A stretch of DNA of 64,000 nt from Mycolicibacterium sp. TY81 (GTDB lineage: Bacteria > Actinomycetota > Actinomycetes > Mycobacteriales > Mycobacteriaceae). The first letter of the stretch is position 1. The number at the start of each line of letters is the position of its first letter. This document shows positions 45,478-53,907 of this stretch, one piece after another. The notes under the pieces were generated by a model, which was not told the DNA's origin, did no database searches, and saw only the letters and a list, made by a program, of their open reading frames with translations. A program made the position numbers and the translations under genes. The stretch spans positions 3,410,001 through 3,474,000 of the forward strand of contig NZ_AP023362.1 of the NCBI RefSeq assembly GCF_018326285.1, written 5' to 3'.

Positions 45478-46811
45478 CGAACGTGAAGAAGATCGCGAGA
45501 ATTCGCCCTCAAAGTCAATCGATTAGTGCAACGTGGCTAGGCGGCTTGGTTCAAGAGCGCGGCTAGGCGTTGGGCTGGGGTGTCCAGATCGAGGGTGGGT
45601 CGGGGACGCTTGTTGAGGGTGTCCTGGATACGGGTGAGGTCGGCTTTGGTGTGCACGCTCAGGTCGGTGCCTTTTTCGAACCAGAACCGCAGCAGCCGGT
45701 TGGTGTTCTCGTTGCTCCCGCGCTGCCAGGGTGAGTGCGGATCGCAGAAGTAGACCGGCGCCTTGAGCGCCAGTTTGATGTCACGCCAGTTCGCCATCTC
45801 GCTGCCGCGGTCCCAGGTGATGCTGCGGCGCAGGTGTTCGGGCAGCTCACTCATCGCCGCGATCATCGCCGCGGCCACCGAGTCGGCGGTGTGATTGTCG
45901 GGTAGGTGCAACAAGATGGTGAACCGGGTGCTGCGTTCGACCAGGGTGCCGATCGCGCTGCCGCCGCGAGTACCCAGGATCAGGTCGCCTTCCCAATGTC
46001 CCGGCACGGCACGGTCATTGGCCTCGGCTGGCCGGTCACTGATGGTGAACACATCGGTGAACTTGCCGCGGCGTTCGGTGTGGTCGCGGGGCTTGCGGGT
46101 GGCCCGTTTGGTGGACAGGCACTTGTTCAGATCAGCGCGCAGTTGGCCACGGCCCTGCACGTAAAGGCACTGGTAGATGGTTTCGTGGCTCACGCGTTTG
46201 AGCCTGTCATGCGGGTGATCGCGGGCCAACATCTCGGCGATCAGTTTCGGGCTCCACCCGTCATCCATCCACGTTTCGATGGCGGCGCACAGCGCGGTGT
46301 CGTTGAGTTTGAACGCTTTTGGTCGGTGTGACCTCTGCGCCGCCCGCCCGTGTGCCATCCGGGCGTGGTAGTCGCCGTCGGCATTGCTGTTGCGCCGCAC
46401 CTCACGCCAGATGACGCTGCGGTGGCGGCCGATCTGCGTACCGATCTGCTCATAAGTCAGGCCAGCATCGCGGCCCCGCATGATCGCGATGCGCTCATCG
46501 AGACTGAGCCGATGCCCCCGTCCACCGGGCCGATCGGGAACGCCGGCCTCGGCCAGCCCGTGCATGCCGCTGCCCATGATCAGTTTCATCGCACCAGCGT
46601 TGCGCCACCACACCCACGCCGAGGTCGTCGACACACCCATCGCCTTGGCCGTCTCGATTAATGGAGCGCCCTGACACACCCGGTCAAACAACTCCCGCCG
46701 GGTCTGCTTCGAATGCGGATACCCACTGGGCACGACAACCTCCCAAATCAATGGATGTTGTCTTGACCGTATGAATCTGCCGGGGAAAACTCACGATCTT
46801 CTTCACGTTCG
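45478..46811 (-). mobile_element. IS30-family insertion sequence
   Basis: Bounded by 18-base perfect terminal inverted repeats: CGAACGTGAAGAAGATCG at 45478-45495 and its complement at 46794-46811; weaker similarity continues inward. The 1334-bp element carries one transposase gene. No convincing 2-3 base target duplication is seen. It separates sdhB from the AurF gene. Confidence 0.88.
45537..46751 (-). CDS. IS30-family transposase
   Basis: 404 residues. N-terminal HTH region (RRELFDRVCQGAPLIETAKAMG), a second HTH typical of IS30 (RLSLDERIAIMRGRDAGLTY) and the DDE domain: GHWEGDLILG with the first Asp, ITWDRGSEM with the second, and SPWQRGSNENTNRLLR with the catalytic Glu. TLNKRPRPTLDLDTPAQRL is the usual C-terminus. 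Appears intact, so the element may be active. Confidence 0.93.
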   Translation of the reverse strand: MIWEVVVPSGYPHSKQTRRELFDRVCQGAPLIETAKAMGVSTTSAWVWWRNAGAMKLIMGSGMHGLAEAGVPDRPGGRGHRLSLDERIAIMRGRDAGLTYEQIGTQIGRHRSVIWREVRRNSNADGDYHARMAHGRAAQRSHRPKAFKLNDTALCAAIETWMDDGWSPKLIAEMLARDHPHDRLKRVSHETIYQCLYVQGRGQLRADLNKCLSTKRATRKPRDHTERRGKFTDVFTISDRPAEANDRAVPGHWEGDLILGTRGGSAIGTLVERSTRFTILLHLPDNHTADSVAAAMIAAMSELPEHLRRSITWDRGSEMANWRDIKLALKAPVYFCDPHSPWQRGSNENTNRLLRFWFEKGTDLSVHTKADLTRIQDTLNKRPRPTLDLDTPAQRLAALLNQAA

Positions 46812-46830
46812 GCGGGAAGAAAGTCAGGTA

Positions 46831-46857
46831 TTTACTGGGACCACTGTTCCCGGTAAA
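46831..46857. promoter_or_regulatory. Operator-like inverted repeat in front of the AurF gene
   Basis: TTTACTGGGA (46831-46840) and TCCCGGTAAA (46848-46857) are inverted copies with one mismatch around CCACTGT. The site ends 8 bases before the ATG, so a bound protein would block initiation. The nearby TetR protein (49.2 kb) is a candidate ligand. The IS30 end is only 19 bases upstream. Confidence 0.55.
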
Positions 46858-46865
46858 TTGGAGAC

Positions 46866-47843
46866 ATGACTCAGGCAATGGAGCCCGGTTACCAGAACCT
46901 CCTCGACGTGTTGTCCGAAGGCTCGGTCCGACGCCGCTTCGACCCCTACCTCGACATCGCGTGGGATTCGCCCGATATGGCGATCGACCCGCACGATCCG
47001 CGGTGGGTGCTGTCCCCCACCATCGACCCGCTGGGTGCCACGGAGTGGTACCAGAGCCAGCCGCTGGAGCGGCAGATCGAGATCGGCCGCTGGCGCACGC
47101 TCAACACCGTCAAGGTGGGCGCGGCGTTCGAGAGCATCCTGATCCGCGGGCTGATGGCCTTCATCATGAAGCTGCCCAACAACTCCCCCGAGTTCCGGTA
47201 CGCGCTGCACGAGATGACCGAAGAGTGCAACCACATCCAGATGTTCCAGGAGTTGGTCAACCGCTCCGGGACCGATGTACCGGGCATGCGCAAGCTCTTC
47301 TTCAAGCTCTCGCCGTACATCGGCCTGGTGGGCCAGTACTCGCCGACGGCGTTCATGGCCGGCATCCTCGCCGGCGAAGAGCCAATCGACCACTTCCAGA
47401 AGGGCATGATCCGCGAGGGCGCCAACCTGCCGCCGGCCGTGCTGCGCACCATGCAGATCCACATCGCCGAGGAAGCCCGCCACATCTCGTGGGCCAACGA
47501 ATTTCTCAAGACCCACATGCCGGATCGGTCGTGGCGTTTCAAAGCCTTCGCCACCGTCGCCTTCCCGCTGACGCTGCGCTGGCTGGCGCACGAGATCATG
47601 GCCTCACCGAAGTCGTTCGGCAAGCAGTTCGACATCCCGGAAGACGTTATGCGGCAAGCATTCTGGCGCAGCCCACAGTCGCGCAAGATCATGGCGAGCT
47701 TCTTCGACGAGACCCGCGCGCTCGCCGAGGAGATCGGGCTGATGAACCGCGTCGGCCGCTGGATGTGGAAGCGCTGCGGCATCGCCGGCGAGACGGCCCG
47801 CTACCGCAGTGCCCCCAACCGCGAGGCACAGTTGATCGCCTGA
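46866..47843 (+). CDS. AurF-type diiron N-oxygenase family protein (Rv0885-like)
   Basis: 325 residues. Ferritin-like four-helix protein with diiron ligands: E and ExxH in ALHEMTEECNHIQMFQE near residue 118, and EExxH in IHIAEEARHISWANEF near residue 200. AurF oxidises aryl-amines to nitro groups; substrates of mycobacterial members are not established. The stop overlaps the FprB start (TGATG), and a reductase/ferredoxin partner would be needed by such an oxygenase. The pair matches Rv0885-Rv0886. Confidence 0.82.
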   Translation: MTQAMEPGYQNLLDVLSEGSVRRRFDPYLDIAWDSPDMAIDPHDPRWVLSPTIDPLGATEWYQSQPLERQIEIGRWRTLNTVKVGAAFESILIRGLMAFIMKLPNNSPEFRYALHEMTEECNHIQMFQELVNRSGTDVPGMRKLFFKLSPYIGLVGQYSPTAFMAGILAGEEPIDHFQKGMIREGANLPPAVLRTMQIHIAEEARHISWANEFLKTHMPDRSWRFKAFATVAFPLTLRWLAHEIMASPKSFGKQFDIPEDVMRQAFWRSPQSRKIMASFFDETRALAEEIGLMNRVGRWMWKRCGIAGETARYRSAPNREAQLIA

Positions 47844-49273
47844 TGCCCCACGTCATCACGCAGTCCTGCTGCAGCGACGCGTCGTGCGTCTACGCCTGTC
47901 CGGTCAACTGCATTCACCCCACGCCCGACGAGCCCGACTTCCACACCGCCGAGATGCTGTACATCGACCCGGTGGAGTGTGTCGACTGTGGCGCGTGCGT
48001 GACGGCCTGCCCCGTCGACGCCATCAAGCACGACGGGTCGTTGACCCCGGCCGAGAAGGTCTTCCTCGACCTCAACGCCGACTTCTACAGAGAGCCCCGG
48101 ATCCGCCCGCTGCTGGCGCCCGTCGTCCCCCCGCTGCAGGTCCGGGCACCCGGCGCCATCAGCGTGGCCATCGTCGGCTCCGGCCCCGCCGCAATGTACG
48201 CCGCGGACGAAGTCCTGACTATCCCGGCGGCACGCGTCCGGATGTACGAGCGGCTCCCTCAGACCGGCGGGCTGGCCCGCTTCGGCGTCGCACCCGATCA
48301 CCAGCGCACCCGGGGCGTGTCCCGCCAGTTCGACACCATCTGTGCCGACCCACGGCTGGAACTGGTGACGGGTGTCGAGGTCGGCACCGACATCACCCAC
48401 CAGCAGCTGCTCGCCGACCACGACGCCGTCATCTACGCCGTCGGCGCGTCGACGGACCGTCCGCTCGATGTGCCCGGCGCCGACCTGCCGGGCGTCAGTT
48501 CGGCCACCCGTTTCGTGGCGTGGTACAACGGCCATCCCGACTTCGCCGGCGCCGACTTCGATCTGTCTCAGCCGCGCGCCGTCGTCATCGGCAACGGCAA
48601 CGTCGCGCTCGACGTCGCCCGCATTCTCACCACCGATCCGGATCGCCTCGCCGCCACCGACATCGCACCACATGCCCTGAAAGCATTGCGCCAGAGCAAC
48701 ATTGAAGAGGTCGTCGTCGTGGGACGACGGGGCCTCGCGCAGTCGGCGTTCACCGTTCCGGAGCTCGTCGGCCTGACGTCCATGCCCGACGTCGACATCG
48801 TCGTCTCCCCGCAGGATCTGGCGTCACTGCCCGACACCGACCCGCGTGCCCGCATCCTCAGCGACCTGCCACAACGGCCCGGCAATCGCCGCATCACTTT
48901 GGAGTACCTGCAGTCACCCACGGCGATTCGAAGCACCTCGGCCGGACTGGAAGTCGAATTCGCCCGCAACGAACTCGTGGCGGCGGCCGACGGCACCACG
49001 AAGGTCAAGCCGACCGGTGAGCTGAACCCCGTCACCGCCGGGCTGGTACTGACGTCCATCGGCTACCGCGGCCGGCCGCTGGCCGGCCTGCCGTTCGACG
49101 ACGCACGCGGCACCGTCCCCAACGACAAGGGCCGCGTCGACGGCGTCGCCGCAACCTACGTGACCGGCTGGATCAAACGCGGACCGACGGGCTTCATCGG
49201 CACCAACAAGTCGTGCGCGCAGGAGACGGTGCGCAGCCTCGTGGCCGACTACAACTCGGGCTTGCTGGCCTGA
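47843..49273 (+). CDS. fprB: Ferredoxin/ferredoxin-NADP+ reductase fusion, FprB
   Basis: 476 residues from the ATG at 47843. The N-terminal 7Fe-type ferredoxin domain has CSDASCVYACPVNCIHP and the second cluster motif VECVDCGACVTACPVDAIKHD (Cys at residues 48-60). The reductase part follows from about 105 with VAIVGSGPAAMYAADEV (FAD) and VVIGNGNVALDVARIL (NADPH) and ends with WIKRGPTGFIGTNK. Adrenodoxin-reductase family. Coupled to the AurF-like gene, so it is the probable electron donor. The 3' end overlaps the convergent TetR gene by 25 bases. Confidence 0.92.
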   Translation: MPHVITQSCCSDASCVYACPVNCIHPTPDEPDFHTAEMLYIDPVECVDCGACVTACPVDAIKHDGSLTPAEKVFLDLNADFYREPRIRPLLAPVVPPLQVRAPGAISVAIVGSGPAAMYAADEVLTIPAARVRMYERLPQTGGLARFGVAPDHQRTRGVSRQFDTICADPRLELVTGVEVGTDITHQQLLADHDAVIYAVGASTDRPLDVPGADLPGVSSATRFVAWYNGHPDFAGADFDLSQPRAVVIGNGNVALDVARILTTDPDRLAATDIAPHALKALRQSNIEEVVVVGRRGLAQSAFTVPELVGLTSMPDVDIVVSPQDLASLPDTDPRARILSDLPQRPGNRRITLEYLQSPTAIRSTSAGLEVEFARNELVAAADGTTKVKPTGELNPVTAGLVLTSIGYRGRPLAGLPFDDARGTVPNDKGRVDGVAATYVTGWIKRGPTGFIGTNKSCAQETVRSLVADYNSGLLA

Positions 49274-49980
49274 CCCGCCAGCGCGGCGACCACGGCGACC
49301 AGCGGCTCGTCACGGCTGACCTCGAATCCGATGGCCCGCGCAGCCCCGTCGAGGACATACCAGGTGAAGTCGGCCAGGTGCGCGACCATCTCGTCGCGCG
49401 TGTGCGTCGGCGCCGGGCTGCGCACCCACGTGAACAGCGTCTCCTCGACCATGGTGACGATCGCCAGCGGCGCGAGCTTGAACGCGCTGTCGTCGACGCC
49501 GATGGCCAAGGTGATGGCGGCGATGATGCCGTCGGCGCGTTCGATGATGCGCAGCTTCAGCTCACCGACGGCGTCGAGCGTCTGGTCCCCCTCGAACGAC
49601 GGGCCGCTGCGCGCGAACTCGTTCAACCGCGGATGGTCGATCATCCAGTCCGCGACGGCTTCGATGGTCCGGGTCAGGATCTCGCGCAGCGAACCGTCGG
49701 TGATATCGAGCTTGCCGACCAGGACGGACCCGAAGTCGTCGATCAGGTACGACCGCACCCGACGCTCCAGTTCCTCCTTGCCGGAGGTCTGCCGGTAGAT
49801 GACCGACTTGGCGACGCCGGCGCGCTTGGCGATGGCCGCGACGGAGATGTCGGCGCCAGGTGGGCTCTCCTCCAGCAGCTCGATCATGGCCAGCAGGATC
49901 TGGGACCGGCGTTCGGCGTTGTGCTGCTCCCACCGCGCCTCGTAGCCACTCACCGACGCGGGGTTCGGGGCCACAGACAT
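49249..49980 (-). CDS. TetR-family regulator
   Basis: 243 residues from the ATG at 49980; the longer frame upstream runs antisense into the next gene. HTH: ERRSQILLAMIELLEE, then ISVAAIAKRAGVAKSVIYRQTSGKEEL. The C-terminal ligand domain is of a common mycobacterial type. It is convergent with fprB and divergent from the decarboxylase-like gene. It may control the AurF-FprB operon through the repeat at 46831-46857 or its own divergent neighbour. Confidence 0.85.
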   Translation of the reverse strand: MSVAPNPASVSGYEARWEQHNAERRSQILLAMIELLEESPPGADISVAAIAKRAGVAKSVIYRQTSGKEELERRVRSYLIDDFGSVLVGKLDITDGSLREILTRTIEAVADWMIDHPRLNEFARSGPSFEGDQTLDAVGELKLRIIERADGIIAAITLAIGVDDSAFKLAPLAIVTMVEETLFTWVRSPAPTHTRDEMVAHLADFTWYVLDGAARAIGFEVSRDEPLVAVVAALAGQASKPEL

Positions 49981-50027
49981 GTGTGCCACGGTAGTCGGTG
50001 GCCTTTTACGTGACGCCCGCCACACCC

Positions 50028-50054
50028 CGTCACACATCGCGCTGCTGCCTCGTC
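50028..50054 (+). promoter_or_regulatory. ECF41-type promoter
   Basis: CGTCACA (50028-50034), a 16-base spacer and CGTC (50051-50054). The known ECF41 consensus is TGTCACA-N16-CGTC, so only one base of the -35 differs. The downstream ATG is 9 bases after the -10, which implies a leaderless transcript. An ECF41-type sigma gene lies 1.5 kb away. Confidence 0.65.
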
Positions 50055-50062
50055 CACCAGAT

Positions 50063-50650
50063 ATGACGACATCACCACGCATCGAGCCCCTGCCCCCGCA
50101 ACGTGCCGGCCTGCTGACCCGGCTCATGTACCGCTACGCCAAGCGTGAGTTCGGCGAGGTGCCCGAGCCCTTCGCCGTCGCGGCACATCACCCGCGACTG
50201 CTGGTCGCCAATGCCGTGCACGAGGGCCTGTTGAAGAGCGGCTCGAAGACGCTGCCGGATTCGGTCCGCGATCTCGCCGTGTTCTGGACCGCGCGGACCG
50301 TGGGCTGCTCCTGGTGCGTCGACTTCGGCACCATGCTGATGCGCCTGGAGAGCCTGGACGTCGACCGGCTCAAGCACATAGATAGTTATGCGACTTCTCC
50401 TTTGTTCACCGACGACGAGCGGGCCGCCATCGCCTACGCCGACGCGATGACCACCGATCCGCACAACGTGACCGACGAACAGGTCGACGATCTCAAGCGC
50501 CGGTTCGGCGAGGCCGGGGTGATCGAGCTGACCTATCAGATCGGCGTGGAGAACATGCGGTCGCGGATGTACGCCGCGCTCGGGATCACCGAGCAGGGCT
50601 TCAGCTCGGGCGACGCGTGCCGGGTGCCTTGGGAGACCCAGGCCGAGTGA
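50063..50650 (+). CDS. Carboxymuconolactone-decarboxylase/AhpD-family protein
   Basis: 195 residues from the ATG at 50063. The AhpD-like redox motif reads VGCSWCVDFGTML near residue 76, with the two Cys and a downstream acid. ENMRSRMYAALGITEQGF closes the domain. Members next to ECF41 sigma factors form the COE group (carboxymuconolactone decarboxylase, oxidoreductase, epimerase) and are often the only strong targets of the sigma factor. The promoter in front supports this. Likely a thiol peroxidase-like or redox enzyme; the reaction is unproven. Confidence 0.85.
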   Translation: MTTSPRIEPLPPQRAGLLTRLMYRYAKREFGEVPEPFAVAAHHPRLLVANAVHEGLLKSGSKTLPDSVRDLAVFWTARTVGCSWCVDFGTMLMRLESLDVDRLKHIDSYATSPLFTDDERAAIAYADAMTTDPHNVTDEQVDDLKRRFGEAGVIELTYQIGVENMRSRMYAALGITEQGFSSGDACRVPWETQAE

Positions 50651-50748
50651 TCCGAGGGCGCTGGCTTCGCGCCCCAGCCAGGTGGTAGAACACGTTACAG
50701 AAATGGCGGGCAACGCCGCCGAAACCACCTGCTCAGCAAGGAGCACCC

Positions 50749-51540
50749 ATGCACTGGTACACCGGAAACACGTTCTATGACACGGTGCTGACCGCTGCCT
50801 TCGGGTTCGCCGTGTTCGTGATCATCGGCGGTTTCTTCGCGCAGAGTTCGTACGGGCGGTTCTCGACGACGAAGCTCGGCCTGAACCTCAACCCGAAGCT
50901 CGGCTGGTGGCTGATGGAGATCCCGGCGACCGTGGTGTTCCTCATCAGCTACCTGGCCGGGCCGCACCGCTTCGAGCCGACGTCGCTGGTGCTGGCCGGC
51001 ATCTGGCTGCTGCACTACGCCAACCGGGGCTGGTTCTTCCCGCTGGCCATCCGCCAGGTGCCCGGCAAGCGCGGCACCTTCAACGTCTCGGTGATCGTGA
51101 TGGGCATGCTGGTCACGTCGATGCACGGCTACCTCAACGGGACGCTGTTCAGCCACGACTTCTTCGGGCAGTACACCACCGCGTGGCTGACCGACCCGCG
51201 GTTCCTGGTGGGGCTGGCGATCTACCTGTGCGGTTTCGCGCTGCTGGTCAACTCTGAGTCGATCGTGCGAAACCTGCGCGACAAGAACAACCCGGGTGGG
51301 GCCGAGTACCGGATCCCGTTCGGCGGCGGCTTCCGGTTCGTCACCAGCCCGGCGTACCTGGGCGAGCTCATCGCCTGGTCCGGCTTCGCGCTGCTGACCT
51401 GGGCGCTGCCCGGCGTCGTCATCCTGTTGATCACCGCGGGCAACCTGATTCCCCGGGCACTGGGCACCCACACCTGGTACCAGGAGAAGTTCCCCGAGTA
51501 CCCCACCGATCGCAAGGCGTTGATCCCCTACGTCCTGTGA
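50749..51540 (+). CDS. Steroid 5-alpha-reductase-like membrane protein
   Basis: 263 residues with about six to seven membrane helices. The C-terminal part matches the 3-oxo-5-alpha-steroid 4-dehydrogenase family: FGGGFRFVTSPAYLGELIAW and LGTHTWYQEKFPEYPTDRKALIPYVL. It would reduce a double bond next to a carbonyl in a lipid or steroid with NADPH. An AGGAG site lies 5-10 bases before the ATG. The gene overlaps the convergent sigma gene by 13 bases. Mycobacteria degrade sterols, so a steroid substrate is plausible. Confidence 0.85.
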   Translation: MHWYTGNTFYDTVLTAAFGFAVFVIIGGFFAQSSYGRFSTTKLGLNLNPKLGWWLMEIPATVVFLISYLAGPHRFEPTSLVLAGIWLLHYANRGWFFPLAIRQVPGKRGTFNVSVIVMGMLVTSMHGYLNGTLFSHDFFGQYTTAWLTDPRFLVGLAIYLCGFALLVNSESIVRNLRDKNNPGGAEYRIPFGGGFRFVTSPAYLGELIAWSGFALLTWALPGVVILLITAGNLIPRALGTHTWYQEKFPEYPTDRKALIPYVL

Positions 51541-52439
51541 GCTGCCAACGGTGACGCTGTGAACTTGTCCGGGTTCGCGATGTCCCACAGCGCGACGACC
51601 TTGCCGTCGCGCACGGTCAGTGCGGTGACGCGCGGCAGCATCTCGGGATGCTCGCCGTCGGCCGGCAGGCCGGGGTTGTACGCGCCGAGCTCGCCGTTGA
51701 TGAGTGCCAACTGGGACGTCGAAAGCCATTGCGGCCCATAGCGCCTGGCCAAGCCGAACAGGAACCGCGCCACCTTGTCCGCGCCGACGATGGTGCGGGG
51801 TGCCGTGGGTGCCCGCCGGTTGGAGTCGCCGGTGAACGTCGCCTCGGGGTGCAGCAGTTCGACGACGGCAGCCATGTCACCACCGGCCAGCGCGGCCATC
51901 AGCTTGCCGACGACCTCGTTGTGCCCGGCGTCCGGCGGCGGTGCGGGTGCCGCGGCCACTGCGCGTCGCGCCCGTGACGCGAGCTGCCGCGCACTCGCGT
52001 CGCTCACGCCGAGCACCGACGCGATCTCGGAAAACGGAACCGCGAAGCCGTCATGTAGCACGAAGGCCACGCGCTGGTCGGGCGTCAGCCGCTCCAGCAC
52101 CACCATCGCGGCGAAGCGGGCGTCCTCCCCCGCGACCACGGCGGCCAATGGGTCGGACGCGTCGAAGCCCGTCACCACCGGCTCGGGCAGCCATTCGCCG
52201 AAATACGCCTCGCGCCGGTGCGCGGCCGAGCGCAGCCGGTCCAGGCCGAGACGACTCACGACGGTCGTCAGCCAGGCACGCGGCTCTTCGATGGCGTCGA
52301 CATCCGCACTGTGCCAGCGCAACCAGGCGTCCTGCACGATGTCCTCGGCGTCGGCGTACACGCCGGTCAACCGGTAGGCGACAGACAGTAGGTGCGGGCG
52401 CAACCGCTCGAACTCGTCGGTGTCCTGCGCAGTGGTCAC
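51528..52439 (-). CDS. sigJ: ECF41-family sigma factor with SnoaL-like C-terminal domain (SigJ type)
   Basis: 303 residues from the GTG at 52439, which has a GAGGAGG site 7 bases upstream. Sigma region 2: RLRPHLLSVAYRLTGVYADAEDIVQDAWLRW. Region 4: LTPDQRVAFVLHDGFAVPFSEIASVLGVSDASARQLASRARR. The C-terminal ~115 residues are a SnoaL/NTF2-like domain (VVELLHPEATFTGDS), which in ECF41 factors replaces an anti-sigma factor and tunes activity. No anti-sigma gene is present. The likely target is the decarboxylase-like gene. The upstream region is occupied by tnpB, 40 bases away on the same strand. Confidence 0.88.
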   Translation of the reverse strand: MTTAQDTDEFERLRPHLLSVAYRLTGVYADAEDIVQDAWLRWHSADVDAIEEPRAWLTTVVSRLGLDRLRSAAHRREAYFGEWLPEPVVTGFDASDPLAAVVAGEDARFAAMVVLERLTPDQRVAFVLHDGFAVPFSEIASVLGVSDASARQLASRARRAVAAAPAPPPDAGHNEVVGKLMAALAGGDMAAVVELLHPEATFTGDSNRRAPTAPRTIVGADKVARFLFGLARRYGPQWLSTSQLALINGELGAYNPGLPADGEHPEMLPRVTALTVRDGKVVALWDIANPDKFTASPLAAHRT

Positions 52440-52479
52440 CGTTGCCTCCTCGTGAGTAAACGTGAGTGCGTTTCTCCCA

Positions 52480-53907
52480 TCAGGCTGCCTCGCCTTGCGG
52501 TGAGGCGCTTCCATTGCTGGATTCAGGTTTCACAGCCACCAGCGCCGCCGAAGCGGTCGTCTTACGGTCGGCTCCACCATTGTCGAAGCAGGCACTCTGC
52601 TCCGCCCGCGCTATGCGCGCGAGGTTGATCGCGGCGTTGAGATCACGGTCGATCCTCAACCCGCAGTTCTCGTGCTCACAGACGTAGGTACGTTCTGACA
52701 GATTCAGCTTGGCTTTCACCGAACCGCAGCCAGAACACGTCTTCGAGCTTGGATACCACCGATCGGCTTGCACACGACGCGAGCCATACCACGCGGTTTT
52801 GTAGTCGAGCTGGCGGGAGAACTCACCCAGCCCAGCGTCAGCGATCGAACGATTCAGCCCACGCTTGCCAGAACCGCCTTTGGCCATCATGTTCTTCACC
52901 GCGAGCGTCTCGGTACCGATCACATCGAAGGACAGCGCCAACAGCGTGGTCAGTTTGTGCAGGCGATCACGACGCAGGTTCGCCACCCGAGCGTGCTGCG
53001 CACCGATCCCCTGTTGGGTCCGCGTCCACGCCTTCGACGGCTCCCGCCGGGTCCCGGCCGCCGCATCCCACGGCCCAGCTTGCCGGGCGGCTTTGCGCTG
53101 CAACGCCCGCAGCATGCGCGACGCCCGCGCGAACTCTCTGGGCGCGGCGACCCGCAGGAGTTCGCGGCCGTCGGGTGTGGCCACCACGATCAGGTCTTTG
53201 ACACCGAGATCAACACCAACCACGCCGGCGCGGCGTGTGACATGAGCGGGCCGTTTCGCCGCTCGCTCGACCACGCACGTGAAGCTCACCAGCCAGCGGC
53301 CCCGCTCGAACCGCACCGTGGCCTTCAACACCCGCGCCGAACCTTGCTCCAGTCGTCGGGCGAGTTTGCGGGTGGACTCGTGCACCCGCAGAGAGCCCAG
53401 CCGCGGCAGCGTCACATGGTGGCGGTCCGGCTCGATGCGGATCGCGCCGGTGGTGAAAGCGAAGACCTTGGTCGATCGCTTGGACTTGAACGACGGGAAA
53501 CCGACGCGGGGGCCTTTGCGTGTTCCCTTGCGGGAAGTGGACCAGTTCGTCAACGCCGACGAGAGGTTCTTGCAGGCGTTCGCGTACGCCTCTTTGGAGT
53601 TCTCACCCCACCACGGTGTCCCGTCATCACGCACCGCGACAACGTGTTTGCGCCGATTGAAGTCATTACGCAAAGACTGGAACGACCACGACAGCAGCGG
53701 CGTGAGATCGGTATCGGCCCAGCCGTAGGACCGCTCGGCCGCACGCTGGCTCAGGTTGTCCTTCACCGCCCGCAGCATCGTGTTGTAGGCGAACCGCGCC
53801 GCGCCGGCGTGCGACTCCAGCAGTGCGGTTTGTGCGTCAGTCGGATCGAGGGCGTACTGATACGCCTGCAACACCCAGCCCGTAGGAACGTCGAACTTCT
53901 CGGCCAT
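52480..53907 (-). CDS. tnpB: TnpB RNA-guided DNA endonuclease (IS607 type)
   Basis: 475 residues from the ATG at 53907 (overlap TGATG with the tnpA remnant). The RuvC triad is complete: Asp in GVVGVDLGVKDL near residue 248, Glu in DVIGTETLAVKNM and Asp in GLRIDRDLNAAINLA near the end. The zinc finger CSGCGSVKAKLNLSERTYVC continues with the second Cys pair. The N-terminal wedge region (YQYALDPTDAQTALLESHAGA) is present. The nuclease therefore looks active. In this class the guide RNA comes from the tnpB 3' end and the element's right end, here facing sigJ. The C-terminal tail is Ala/Ser/Gly-rich. Confidence 0.9.
   Translation of the reverse strand: MAEKFDVPTGWVLQAYQYALDPTDAQTALLESHAGAARFAYNTMLRAVKDNLSQRAAERSYGWADTDLTPLLSWSFQSLRNDFNRRKHVVAVRDDGTPWWGENSKEAYANACKNLSSALTNWSTSRKGTRKGPRVGFPSFKSKRSTKVFAFTTGAIRIEPDRHHVTLPRLGSLRVHESTRKLARRLEQGSARVLKATVRFERGRWLVSFTCVVERAAKRPAHVTRRAGVVGVDLGVKDLIVVATPDGRELLRVAAPREFARASRMLRALQRKAARQAGPWDAAAGTRREPSKAWTRTQQGIGAQHARVANLRRDRLHKLTTLLALSFDVIGTETLAVKNMMAKGGSGKRGLNRSIADAGLGEFSRQLDYKTAWYGSRRVQADRWYPSSKTCSGCGSVKAKLNLSERTYVCEHENCGLRIDRDLNAAINLARIARAEQSACFDNGGADRKTTASAALVAVKPESSNGSASPQGEAA

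Noticed and set aside
45470..46820. Target-site duplication for the IS30 element
   Set aside because: The bases beside the two 18-base terminal repeats (CGT on the left, GCG on the right) do not match, and shifting the ends by one base does not give a repeat.
46961..47842. Upstream extension of the FprB frame to give about 770 residues
   Set aside because: This part is an alternative frame of the AurF-like gene. The ferredoxin domain begins exactly at the ATG at 47843.
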